Assembly: GCF_023101765.2 (NCBI RefSeq)
Contig: NC_064219.1
Coordinates: forward strand, 11,263,774-11,327,773
Source of the DNA: Spodoptera frugiperda
Lineage: Eukaryota; Arthropoda; Insecta; Lepidoptera; Noctuidae
Reading direction: 5' to 3'
Length of the DNA stretch: 64,000 nucleotides
Below the pieces are notes generated by a model. The model was not told the DNA's origin, searched no databases, and saw nothing but the letters and a program-made list of their open reading frames with translations. Every line of letters begins with the position of its first letter. Within the stretch, counting starts at the first letter, position 1. The position numbers and the translations under genes are program-made. Positions 30,901 through 35,771 of this stretch are shown here, piece after piece.

Positions 30901-32854
30901 ACCGCCATCGCCGCGCCCCACATACACACCAAGGAGTACAACCAGAAGTAACATGGATTTTATGGCTTCTTAGTCTTATGGAACAGTTGTCACTTAGGAC
31001 ATAATCAGACTAGGGGATTGCGAGTATTTGCGGGCTTCAAAAAGGCGAGGGCGCACAACGAACACGCAGCGGTTACGTTGCAAAGACGCCGCGACCGCGC
31101 AACGAATTTTTTTGTGGATTGCTAATTCCAAAACGTTCAAAAAACACTAAAAGAAGAACCATATTTTTAATCCACCAATATTAACGTGTCTTTGCAGACT
31201 ATGGCGCATGGAAGCAGAAGTGCGAGGTCTATGGGCGCGAGTCGGCGGGGCGGGATCTCGTGCACTGGGCCTGGCCGCAGCCCTACTGAGGGGCGCAGGC
31301 CCACACCTGCGGCACCACACCCACGTGCTGGCGGCGCTGGAGGTGCTGCCCGACCAGGAGCTGTTCGCGGCCAGCAACACGGCGGACGTGCACAGCATCC
31401 TGGAGTGCTTCCTGTCGCTGGCGCGCACCCAGCCGGGCGGCGCCGCCAGCCCGCTGCTGCACCGCGTGTCCGCCATCCTGCGCCGGTACCTGGCCTGCAG
31501 GCCGCAGCTGGCCGGGGCCCTGCTGCATCAGCATAAGGATACTATCGCGTGAGTACTTGCTGCCAAGGTCTGGTATAGGACATACGTACGCACGTTATAC
31601 TTATATACAAATAACGTACGGAGAACTCGTCAACAACGTACACGGCTACATACTGAATACGGCTTTCGACGTTATAGTACTGTTTGAATTGAAAAATAAA
31701 CATGTGAACGTTATTACTGATTACTTTTTTAACCCCCACAGCAACACCCCGGCCCTATCGTCCCTGCAGGCGGCGGAGGTGAGCCCCCCGGCGTCGGCGG
31801 CGCCGCCCCCGCTGGCACTGCAGGCGCTGCAGCGCCGGTACGACACGCCGGACAACCTGCACTGGATGCTGCAGGTCCGTGTAACATGTATACTGCCTTC
31901 TTTCAATAGGTCTTCTTTCGAATATTGATATTTATAACAGTTTGAAACCAACTGATGAATGTATATGAAGAGAAAGAGGTATATCAGAATCGAGCCTTTT
32001 GGCGTTTGTTTCTGGTTACCCCTATGGGCGATAACCAATGCAAAGCGATTGCTTTGCTTTCAATAGCAGCCTTATCATACAGAGGGATTGCGTGCGTATT
32101 TAAACAGGAGCGGGTGCGTTACGAGCGCACAACGTATTCATTGACTTTATTAAAAAAATATTGTGTTTCCAGGAGATCGAGGCGTGGGGCTCCCGGCGCG
32201 GCGGCGCGTGGGGCGGCAGCGCGTGGGCGGCGCAGGTGCTGCGCTGCGCCGCGCCGCACGCCGCCGCGTCGCACGCGCCGCTGCGGCACACCGCGCTGTC
32301 GCTGCTCGCCAAGCTACTGCCCGCCGTCACCGACACCACGCCCGGTACTGCACCACTTACTACCTCTTGGCCTTCATACATTAAAACTAACTTTTTGTCT
32401 TTAAATCATTCCAAATTTTCAACCAATTTTGATCTAATAATGTGATGAAACCTATTTGGTAGTTTCCAAAAAATTGTTTATTTCATCATCACTCATCACC
32501 CATCACAAAAAACCAATTAATTCTATATCTTCATACATAATATATTACCTTTCGAAACTATGGGATTTAACCAGTTGCATAGTACCCTCAAGTTTTATGA
32601 TGTATCAGTTTTAATTTTATTTACTCTCCTCTCTTGCTACAGGTCTGCAAGCCGTGTTAGAATGCCTGGACTCGCACCAGCCTGAAGTAACCCAATCACT
32701 ACTGGACAAGCTGCCAGACATATTGATAGGCATGCAGGAGCACGCTGCCAAGGTACTGATGCGAGTGTTCGAGCTGGGGCTCAAGTCGCGGCACCCCGTG
32801 GAGCCCTGCCTCGCCAAGTGTGTCACCACCATTAACTCACATCGAGGGTGCTAA
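4951..32854 (+). CDS. IntS1: Integrator complex subunit 1 (whole gene, 35 coding exons)
   Basis: Joining 35 exons (coordinates in the nine block entries that follow) gives a 1990-aa protein with every splice phase consistent and no internal stop. IntS1 is the largest scaffold subunit of the nuclear Integrator complex. Integrator cleaves snRNA 3' ends and terminates paused RNA polymerase II transcripts. The product is a helical-repeat protein without catalytic motifs. Resemblance to metazoan IntS1 runs from the N-terminus (FALGSK) through DNWPPES, VLPVQCLCEFL, LLPDWLRLHMVRS and WQGRDK to the C-terminal LGLKSRHPVEPCL region. Length is close to animal orthologues (about 2000-2200 aa). Four minisatellite arrays sit on its exon boundaries and a nested LINE lies in intron 28. 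The exon chain was built by hand; transcript data would confirm the acceptor of exon 7 and the junctions at the arrays. Confidence 0.93.
7019..7135. repeat. Dispersed lepidopteran repeat fragment in IntS1 intron 6
   Basis: The segment containing GGGTGCGTTTACAAACATTC followed by a TCACATGACACCCC block and an AATCGAAACCGCG block resembles a very common moth repeat with a tRNA-like B-box relic. It is degenerate. Recognition is from general familiarity with such repeats, so the class is tentative. Confidence 0.4.
7568..9216 (+). CDS. IntS1: IntS1 exons 7-10 (residues 321-558)
   Basis: Exons: 7568-7773, 8307-8469, 8709-8855, 9019-9216. Exon 7 is placed after the AG at 7566-7567 because this restores the conserved run EIRMISASRLEAWL in phase 0 with exon 6. 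A later AG at 7577-7578 would delete four residues and break the frame. Exon 8 encodes the conserved IYNELSNVRSPNNM. Exon 9 encodes RPEDYLRPLRALTREV. Exon 10 contains an unusual FCCCCL run and the PLYRPSRHDYQLALNK end that precedes the conserved DNWPPES block. Exons 8-10 are markedly GC-rich. Confidence 0.9.
7858..8043 (+). mobile_element. RTE-type LINE 3' tail fragment
   Basis: The order of blocks (ACTAGCTTCTGATCGCGACT, TCGTCCGCGG, then ATCAAAATCGGTCAAGCCGT, then TTATATATTAGAAT) matches the 3' untranslated tail of RTE-family LINEs widespread in Lepidoptera. Only the 3' end is present, as expected for 5' truncation on insertion. Similar tails occur at 52497-52695 and 59549-59763 in this window. 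Confidence 0.65.
9506..9669. repeat. Fold-back (inverted-repeat) segment in IntS1 intron 10
   Basis: AATGCGAAATTGACTTTATA at about 9573-9592 pairs with TATAAAGCCAATTTCGCATT at about 9615-9634, with one mismatch. Two more pairs (TTATCAGTAA near 9508 with TTACTGATAA near 9637; CGCTCAC near 9538 with GTGAGC near 9659) are also present, but in crossed order. This looks like a degenerate MITE or a rearranged fold-back element. Confidence 0.55.
9737..9883 (+). CDS. IntS1: IntS1 exon 11 (residues 559-607), source of array A
   Basis: Phase-0 exon with an acceptor behind a C-rich tract. It encodes VMFVEAAESYSKVDNWPPES and ends RVIFIGLSK, matching the conserved IntS1 motif. Its last 25 nt (9859-9883) are the exonic part of the array A repeat. 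The donor used here must be AAG|GTGTGT. The first downstream donor at 9979 would add sequence with an in-frame TGA after 13 codons. Confidence 0.9.
9859..10657 (+). repeat. Array A: ~117-bp tandem repeat carrying a 5' splice site
   Basis: Seven copies of the exon 11 end plus donor occur with junctions after 9883, 9979, 10097, 10214, 10331, 10448 and 10566. Spacing is 96 for the first interval and 117-118 afterwards. Each unit holds the last 25 exonic bases, a donor (GTGTGT in the first copy, GTAAGC or GTAAGA in the others) and about 90 bp of intron. Copies are nearly identical, so amplification is recent or homogenised. The array ends in a partial copy that decays near 10657. Confidence 0.95.
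11000..12022 (+). CDS. IntS1: IntS1 exons 12-15 (residues 608-835)
   Basis: Exons: 11000-11172, 11274-11426, 11512-11665, 11817-12022. Exon 12 (DIPVSPAEVFELVEQLVRRA) and exon 13 (YTPPALAITSLYWRGWILL) match the conserved central region of IntS1, where vertebrate proteins read YQPPNLAISTLYW. Exon 14 contains an alanine/glutamate-rich helix and the conserved LETHLAAASN. Exon 15 encodes LGKLLCRQPALLLDLVERHG and the MPWLHQLL motif. Splice phases run 0-2-2-0-2. The introns between exons are only 85-151 nt. Confidence 0.93.
12168..12435. repeat. ~268-bp dispersed repeat, copy 1 (MITE-like), IntS1 intron 15
   Basis: Almost the whole segment recurs at 42229-42502 in the same orientation with only scattered substitutions and small indels. 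Its ends, GGGTAGTATCC and GGAAACTAGCC, are imperfect inverted repeats (9 of 11), as in a MITE. It has no coding capacity. Element family is not identified. Confidence 0.75.
12590..14173 (+). CDS. IntS1: IntS1 exons 16-19 (residues 836-1049)
   Basis: Exons: 12590-12800, 13414-13484, 13702-13882, 13997-14173. Exon 16 starts with the hallmark VLPVQCLCEFL, followed by a low-complexity glycine/alanine stretch where vertebrates carry an acidic/basic linker. It is over 70% GC by eye. Exon 17 is short (71 nt) and ends in an acidic linker. Exon 18 encodes WLELVWALPHWEAVREEV. Exon 19 encodes DLSQVIMERAQVMGN and ends LYSLTKILYDYLQK. Phases run 2-0-2-0-0. Confidence 0.92.
12825..13118. repeat. Dispersed moth repeat (non-autonomous element), best copy
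   Basis: The segment runs from ACCTGATGGTAAGTAATCGC through a GGCTTTTTGGGAG block to GTTTCACGTCGGTTTTCTGT and GCCGAAGCATGGCTCTCCCA. Related, more degenerate copies are present at 13130-13290, 14215-14315, 16030-16165 and 26715-26915. This layout is familiar from many moth introns. Class (Helitron-like or SINE-like) is not determined from the sequence. Confidence 0.6.
13130..13290. repeat. Degenerate second copy of the 12825-13118 repeat family
   Basis: Shares the ordered motifs TTACCTGATAGTAAACAATT, GCCGTCCATGGAATCC and AAGTACATTGCCAACGTTTT with the left half of the better copy just upstream. It lacks the right half. Confidence 0.5.
14215..14315. repeat. Degenerate copy of the 12825-13118 repeat family
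   Basis: GATCATTTGATGGTATGCAA, GCCGCCTCTGGACACTCGCA and GTCGCAAGTGCATTACCGAC correspond in order to the left half of the 12825-13118 copy. It lies immediately upstream of array B in intron 19. Confidence 0.5.
14333..15869 (+). repeat. Array B: 87-bp tandem repeat carrying a 3' splice site
   Basis: Eighteen copies of the acceptor plus the first ~48 nt of exon 20 begin (after AG) at 14369, 14458, 14519, 14599, 14686, 14773, 14860, 14947, 15034, 15121, 15208, 15295, 15382, 15469, 15556, 15645, 15734 and 15821. The unit is 87 bp, with 89-, 80- and 61-bp variants. Acceptors are CTGCAG in most copies and CTGTAG in 14599, 14947, 15121, 15469 and 15821. Because 87 is a multiple of three, the array is open in some frames on both strands. 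These long open frames are a repeat artefact. Confidence 0.96.
15821..17698 (+). CDS. IntS1: IntS1 exons 20-24 (residues 1050-1350)
   Basis: Exons: 15821-15974, 16288-16519, 16906-17072, 17254-17429, 17525-17698. Exon 20 must use the last acceptor of array B. Starting at the neighbouring 87-bp copy gives an in-frame TAA after 21 codons. Exon 20 continues MHLMLAHAYVKLLCIGPS and exon 21 encodes MYSWLMSVWVGSEAPVAY and the hallmark LLPDWLRLHMVRS. Exon 22 encodes LSRLGVERGYMSQLLGVQ. Exon 23 carries the acidic EEDDWGSCVV-like linker region and LQPDQVSPLLSTVF. Exon 24 encodes LLRALLPHRTPAVMQ; its end is the seed of array C. Phases are 1-2-1-0-0. Confidence 0.92.
16030..16165. repeat. Copy of the 12825-13118 repeat family (right half)
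   Basis: GTTGTTTCATGCCAGTTTTC, GGCCGTAGTATCGCCCCGGT and TTGCCGAAGTATGACTCTCT match the right half of the better copy in order. It lies in IntS1 intron 20. Confidence 0.55.
17654..21213 (+). repeat. Array C: 60/58/43-bp tandem repeat carrying an exon end and 5' splice site
   Basis: From the first donor at 17699 the array contains 37 units of 60 bp, 9 of 58 bp and 17 of 43 bp, counted by hand (3473 bp, reaching 21171). A partial unit follows, ending near 21213. Each unit starts GTAACTAGTCGCGCACTACT and ends GCCCGCCGTCATGCAG, so CAG|GTAACT recurs at every boundary. The 43-bp form lacks 17 bp of the 60-bp form; the 58-bp form has a CACTGTG variant there. The array fills nearly all of intron 24 (17699-21247). 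Confidence 0.96.
21248..22925 (+). CDS. IntS1: IntS1 exons 25-28 (residues 1351-1529)
   Basis: Exons: 21248-21395, 21692-21825, 22355-22489, 22804-22925. They encode VADTLLMQCKLLAGPVVDVL, then ALEAASPSTLEALGNRIISS, then KHEDGSAVPAHVFSRGGLGC with LLLDWMSELQRE, then MQLMFRSGCAPWRPLLVTLL with HRASWRTLHYCLTTLLEPEG. The last two blocks correspond to vertebrate LLVDWLEMLDPE and HQSSWPTLHQCIRVLL. Phases are 1-0-0-2. The acceptor of exon 25 lies only about 30 bp after the end of array C. Confidence 0.92.
22974..23008 (+). repeat. 35-bp direct repeat flanking the composite LINE, copy 1
   Basis: ACCGGGGCTCCGGCTCAAAG followed by CAGGAGAAGGAACGG recurs at 26507-26542 with one extra base, and its second half again at 26649-26663. 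It belongs to a tail block shared by R1-type LINEs and SINE-like repeats of moths (inference). Confidence 0.7.
22974..23382 (+). mobile_element. R1-type LINE fragment: C-terminal end of ORF2 (left part)
   Basis: One frame reads PPWDLEAKVLARVFSLRADA, LPRQISAWRDELRRDLMAEW, YRLTQVLTGHGSFGRFLFLI and TPGCHHCEDRPEDTVEHL. The last part is the cysteine/histidine zinc-knuckle region found after the reverse transcriptase domain of R1-clade LINEs. The reverse transcriptase itself is absent, so this is a 5'-truncated copy. It breaks off at a poly-T tract at about 23383, where a CR1-like element begins. It lies in IntS1 intron 28, sense orientation. Confidence 0.75.
23383..26146 (+). mobile_element. CR1-like non-LTR retrotransposon, 5' portion, inserted in R1-type LINE
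   Basis: Starts in a T/C-rich tract, followed by a ~540-bp AT-rich leader, then ORF1 (23923-25467) and ORF2 (from 25479). ORF2 holds the apurinic-like endonuclease domain but stops short of the reverse transcriptase: at about 26146 the frame passes directly into the tail of the R1-type LINE. Both reading frames lack stops or frameshifts, suggesting a young copy. Loss of the 3' half is the reverse of the usual LINE truncation. Clade (CR1/L2 group) is inferred from the coiled-coil plus esterase-like ORF1. Confidence 0.65.
23923..25467 (+). CDS. LINE ORF1: coiled coil plus degenerate SGNH-esterase-like domain
   Basis: 514 aa. Residues ~1-130 are rich in E, K, L and Q with heptad spacing, predicting a coiled coil, followed by an S/T-rich linker. 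Residues ~160-290 are strongly basic (KKLKKYIKINKF, RLVKRQKFF) and again helical. Residues ~320-480 show VVIFSDEIGKNLGSLL, LIIICGNRGSL and DRYYLSRYYLRRIA, spaced like the blocks of SGNH hydrolase/esterase folds that occur in ORF1 of CR1-group LINEs. The catalytic serine block reads SDEI, so the order of key residues is altered and activity is doubtful. ORF1 proteins bind element RNA. Function is inferred from family architecture. Confidence 0.6.
   Translation: MILTRKAHARQEESKLNLALSELKASKELCDQLLKERDDNEKEFLDVLNCNKKLKCEMAQLHTQHTEAIEARDRLQFVVDGFSQCSSEYEQTLNDKALLEHQLHEANNQISHLEMINHNITASLNNSLFSELVSARASQSQHIDLNPLTIDLTCESDSCHSSRTLCYSNKKLKKYIKINKFITKTNRLVKRQKFFIKNVKLNKERFRLLNQLNIYSNKLNQRNRKYETDTQNLQLEIDHLTAKLHTMTNKYSASEKQMREYMLAMDELVRSQSQENPCEKCDSSNVLPACTVPTCDTTLPHGASLVFPTQCNSNNSCNNSVVIFSDEIGKNLGSLLTNSYPGQTIINHCMPGCTFTKISEKIINYNFDKDSTLIIICGNRGSLNKNSLSKFHSSITELKLKQIILFTLPYSNSLPQEENNLRYKLNIAMYQLCNNSNININIIDTNNYVGKNVYMTKDRYYLSRYYLRRIAVSLSYFIKITAKNLAKQVAPIEQPSSIDFNNVTLNVDICNNLN
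25479..26336 (+). CDS. LINE ORF2 N-terminus: endonuclease domain fused to R1-type tail (chimeric, truncated)
   Basis: 285 aa, starting 11 bp after ORF1. The apurinic-like endonuclease motifs are present in order: HQNIQG (Asn), CITEHWL (Glu), SVYRPP (Tyr), GDFNVNLL (Asp, Asn) and SDHCGQ (Asp, His). This domain nicks target DNA in non-LTR retrotransposition. After about residue 222 the sequence switches to SPALVHAMVRSERDWDAVSS and CEAVMLAKEEAGRVRE, the C-terminus of an R1-type ORF2. The protein therefore lacks any reverse transcriptase and cannot mobilise on its own. The fusion is in frame, possibly by chance. Confidence 0.7.
   Translation: METSSCIFNSNINLVHQNIQGFMSKELEIELFLNCNNVDILCITEHWLKSHQLMFNFGNHQIGSSFSRENAIHGGSLILLNNKLKFKERKDIVSYSVERTVEIACVELERFIVLSVYRPPTGLYDCFETVLDEVLNKLSSSNKFIITCGDFNVNLLENSSLSTKIVSLFASFNLTNLFLEPTRITPTSATCLDNIYTDIIPTNKQIISLLDSDHCGQLISITVSPALVHAMVRSERDWDAVSSFCEAVMLAKEEAGRVREQTSSRPSRRERHSGRRGSRDDLRPP
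26147..26648 (+). mobile_element. R1-type LINE fragment: ORF2 C-terminus, 3' UTR and poly(A)
   Basis: Continues the R1-type LINE interrupted at 23382, with about 25-30 codons of the zinc-knuckle/CPAW region missing at the junction. After the stop near 26336 there is a 3' UTR with AAGAGCCATCAGACCACCAC (also found at 30615-30640), the CCGGGGCTCCGGCT block, a TCTGACACTCCCTCTCGCCT block and a run of about 23 A at 26627-26648. The poly(A) marks the 3' end and the sense orientation relative to IntS1. Confidence 0.7.
26649..26708 (+). repeat. Second copy of the LINE/SINE tail block
   Basis: GGAGAAGAAACGGGGTGGTT, TTTAGTTAGTAAGAGTCTGA and CACTCCCTC followed by A9 repeat the tail at 26529-26580 directly after its poly(A). 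It may be a tail duplication or an independent insertion into the poly(A) tract. Confidence 0.6.
26715..26915. repeat. Degenerate copy of the 12825-13118 repeat family
   Basis: CAAATGCGTTACTAGCCTTT, AGTTTCACGCCGTTTTCTAT, GAGGTCGTGATATTAG and AAAGCATAGCTCTCCTAC follow the order of blocks of the better copy, with many substitutions. Confidence 0.5.
26960..27941 (+). CDS. IntS1: IntS1 exons 29-30 (residues 1530-1640)
   Basis: Exons: 26960-27092 and 27744-27941. Exon 29 encodes WSPSAVLDFAETLVESPRVW followed by QGRDKTTPKHYV, matching the conserved IWQGRDQ region of IntS1. Exon 30 encodes a helix-rich stretch (LGVMVRYVAEEVRAVEAASG) and ends with six consecutive leucines and YMK at an AAG|GTAGGC donor. 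The last 66 nt of exon 30 are the exonic part of array D and are preceded, inside the exon, by a CCCCGCAG that works as a potential 3' splice site in the repeat copies. Confidence 0.9.
27863..30480 (+). repeat. Array D: ~133-bp tandem repeat forming a series of splice-competent 66-nt mini-exons
   Basis: Twenty copies of the exon 30 end (first ending at 27941, last at 30477) at 133-134 bp spacing. Each interior unit has a CGCCCCGCAG or CGCCCCCGCAG acceptor, 66 nt (22 codons) read in phase 0, an AAG|GTAGGC donor, and a 67-68 nt spacer with GGCTCAC as a branch-point-like motif and a (TAG)4 run. The copy near 28141-28207 has lost one G and is 65 nt. The last copy has one extra leucine codon (69 nt) and is followed by GTCCAC, a poor donor. 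Confidence 0.95.
30585..30690 (+). repeat. Fragment of the R1-type LINE 3' UTR
   Basis: AGAGCCATCAGACCACCACA followed by GATGGG, CTAATGCCCAACC and ACCGGAGTT match in order the R1-type 3' UTR at 26430-26510. It sits between array D and exon 31 of IntS1. Confidence 0.6.
30763..32854 (+). CDS. IntS1: IntS1 exons 31-35 (residues 1641-1990)
   Basis: Exons: 30763-30947, 31198-31548, 31742-31874, 32173-32344, 32643-32854 (stop TAA). They encode VPKILPLLLQSGPRSRALSL, then LWRMEAEVRGLWARVGGAGS with HTHVLAALEVLPDQELFAAS and SILECFLSLA, then a proline-rich linker ending LQRRYDTPDNLHWMLQ, then EIEAWGSRRGGAWGGSAWAA, and finally LECLDSHQPEVTQSLLDKLP with GMQEHAAKVLMRVFELGL. The last corresponds to the C-terminus of vertebrate IntS1 (CQEHAAVLLHRAFLVGMYGQ). 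The final residues NSHRGC appear lineage-specific. Exon GC content falls in exon 35. Confidence 0.92.
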
Positions 32855-33101
32855 CTTGGAGATTGAATATGATCAAACTAGAACCACGACACAAAAAAAT
32901 ATCTTCATGTGGAGTAATATAATTATAAAATATCTGAAATGTGAGTAGGATATTTTTAGCAAATAACTAAATATTGTTCTGTTTCTAATACAAAATCGGA
33001 ACAATCACCTTTATGCATGTGATAGCTATGTTCAATATTGGACATATTATATGTTAGTTTGTGAATTAATTATGACCAAGTTTGTAAAAACTGTGAACAT
33101 A

Positions 33102-33107
33102 AATAAA
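33102..33107 (+). terminator. Polyadenylation signal AATAAA for IntS1
   Basis: First AATAAA on the plus strand after the IntS1 stop codon, 248 bp downstream. The remaining interval to viaf (33108-33684) is AT-rich and shows no other feature. Confidence 0.55.
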
Positions 33108-33684
33108 TATCCAAATGACCCTGACTGGACTGGAGAGTTGATAGTTTGATAAATTGATAGATACTTTGCTTATACTTTACTTAAAAATACAGCTAGTGGA
33201 AATCGAATGAATTACTGAATCTATACTTCTATACTACAAACAGTAATCTTACTTAATCTCATAGTACTGAAGAATTACTTCATATCAACCATATATTCCG
33301 ATGTAAACTATACTTATAATAACTATAAAATAGACTTAAGTATTTCCTGTAAAATATAATGCAAATAAAAACAAATAGTTTAAAAAACATTTCTTTTATT
33401 TTATAATATGCACAGTAGTAAAACATACTGTCTTCAATCATTTGAATTTTTGTAATACAATGAAAACCATAATGGTAAAATGCAGTACCTAAGTTTAAGT
33501 ACATTTTTATTGTTAGTGGTATATTTAAATGCTAATTAACATAAGAATTGCTACTAAATTAAATATATCTCACCAGGATCAGTAATTTAGTAATAATACT
33601 TATGATTTAAGTTCCTTACGTAATTTCTAACAACATAGAAACAAATGATATACAATGAATACTTCAGTAATTATTAAAAATAAT

Positions 33685-33690
33685 TTTATT
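33685..33690 (-). terminator. Polyadenylation signal AATAAA for viaf
   Basis: TTTATT on the plus strand, 103 bp beyond the viaf stop codon on the minus strand, reads AATAAA in the sense of viaf. Confidence 0.5.
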
Positions 33691-33792
33691 ACTCATTAAA
33701 AATAAATAATCTGCAAGTAAAGCACATAAACCCGCACCAAAGCGTTTTGCCACTAATTCTTCACTCTCTGGTGATGGTAATCACCACTATAA

Positions 33793-35392
33793 TCACCAGT
33801 CATTGGAGCCAAGGTCGGTGAACAGCTTGTCCTTAATCTTTGGTCTAGGATCTTCTGTTATTTTTGAGTCCACTGCACCAACTTGACCCAGTATGTATTC
33901 AAATTCTAAAACAAACAAAAGACTGTTTATACATCCTACAAAAATAAGGTAACAATTTAGTAGTTCTTTTTAATTAGGTACAGTAAAATGAATATTCCTG
34001 CTTATCCACATACATTATTTCACATCTATATTCCATAGGAATATGCAGAATAGAGAGAATTTATCTTCTGTAATTTCCATCACAAACATACTTCTGACCA
34101 TAAAAAGCATAATAAAATCAATCAACTATCCATTAAATTACTGCAGACTACATACCTTCAACAGTCAAGGATGTGCCTCTCAACTCCGTGCCTCCTATGA
34201 ACTGTTTCTTCATGTCACCCTCAAAGTAAACAAACACGCTGGGCAGGTTCCTCTCGGGGAAGTTAGGGATACATGTCTGAGCCACTGCCTTCAGGAACTT
34301 GGTGTAAGGGAACTTTGCTGCTAGCTGGCGCATGTACTGGTTGATTAGGGCACACTGTTGAATGCTAGAAAGAAGTTTATGAGTGGTAAGAAATTGTTTG
34401 TTCATCATGGAAACTGCTGGACAGATTTGGATAGAATTTCAGACTAGTTATGATTTGAAATTTGATTTAAATTGTGGCAAATAATTGGGAAATTATAACA
34501 AAACCTCAAGGCCATAGTCTAACAGTGGACTGTCACATGCTATAGTTGATGATGAAACTAAGCACAGCAGAAATAAATACTAAATACAGATAAAACAGAC
34601 ATTGTGACCTTTCCATGTACATACCCTTGTTTATACAGATGTATGACCACCCAAATTCCATCACCAGCCTTGTTGACTTCCTGCACATAGTCCTGCCCCG
34701 ACACCTCCCTTACATCACCAAATCTAGGCTTTTCTGACAGTCTCTTCAGCTCAGCAATACGTTTCCTCCTGTATTCCTCCAGAACAGCCTCATCCTCGGA
34801 GTCTTCAAGTTCATCCAGACCATCCAAATCTAATTCTGATAGTTGTTTATCCTCTGGAATGACATTATTAGTTGTAAAGTAACAATACTTTAAACTTAAG
34901 ATTGTGTACACACAGTTATGTAAATGTTGACATCATTTACTGTTATTAAAATGGTATGTACTGGCACTCAAGTGTAACATAAAGAGAAATTGTAAATTAA
35001 AAAAAGAAAAAGGTATAATACTAAAATTGACAGTGGTACCTTTTTTAAACACTAAGTTATCGATTGTCTATTGTAGAATACACTTTAAATTCTAAATTTT
35101 AATCCATATTATTATCAAAATTAGCAACAGGTGTTATCATAACCTATATGCTTTGTTTATACTAACTTTCAGCTTGTTTCTGCTGGATGGTCTGCTCGAT
35201 CATATTAACTATTTGGTCCTCTGATATCTCCGCTTCCTTGGGAGGTATAATTCCCTTGGCTCGGAGGACGTCGTTCCATTCTGTATCCTCATTAGGATTC
35301 TAAAAATAAACACCATATTTAATACCAAAAAACACATCCAACACTTATTTCTAGCAATTAGTTATAAACTTCCTTTAGTGATTTACCTGCAT
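33793..35392 (-). CDS. viaf: Viral IAP-associated factor homologue / phosducin-like protein 3
   Basis: Five minus-strand exons: 35392-35387 (only ATG CAG), 35299-35167, 34853-34625, 34364-34156, 33905-33793, giving 229 aa with all phases consistent. Despite the name this is a host gene: VIAF/PDCL3 is a cytosolic phosducin-like protein, known in other animals as a co-chaperone of the CCT chaperonin and a modulator of apoptosis. The conserved N-terminal TEWNDVLRAKGIIPPK, an acidic segment (DLDGLDELEDSEDEA), then EYRRKRIAELKRLSEKPRFG and a thioredoxin-like fold (VVIHLYKQG, CALINQYMRQLAAKFPYTKF, FPERNLPSVFVYFEGDMKKQ) are all present. No CxxC redox motif is seen, as usual for phosducins. It is convergent with IntS1 and divergent from TAF7. 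Confidence 0.94.
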
Positions 35393-35771
35393 TTTGTGTT
35401 AAAGCTTTTTGTTTCAGTTAAAATTAATGATAACAAATGAGGAATATTGGTGCGGAAATCTGACACCATCAACTTTAAATTAAAATGACAGATTTGACAA
35501 ATGTCAACAGGCAATAAGGATGATTCACTTTTTTCCGTAGAATGGCAATTATGAATTATGATTCACTTTTGCTTCAGCCTTCCAATTCTTATTTTAAGCT
35601 AGTAACACTGATGTAGGAAAAGTCACTAATTTCATTGTCTATGTTGTGTCTGTCATGGACGTGTTTACAATTTATTTTAGTGCTCGTGTGATTTTAATTA
35701 AAACAGTGCTAAGGGCTCTAGGACGCTGAATAACTGATATTAGTTTTAATAGTTGATATAAATTAATCACA
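35393..35771. promoter_or_regulatory. Divergent promoter region of viaf and TAF7
   Basis: The start codons lie 379 bp apart, head to head. The interval is AT-rich and has no clear TATA box at a usual distance; both 5' UTRs must fit here. A bidirectional promoter is inferred from spacing alone. Confidence 0.6.

Noticed and set aside
33793..35392. Viral origin for viaf because of its name
   Set aside because: The name refers to interaction with a viral inhibitor-of-apoptosis protein. The gene is a conserved multi-exon animal phosducin-like gene.
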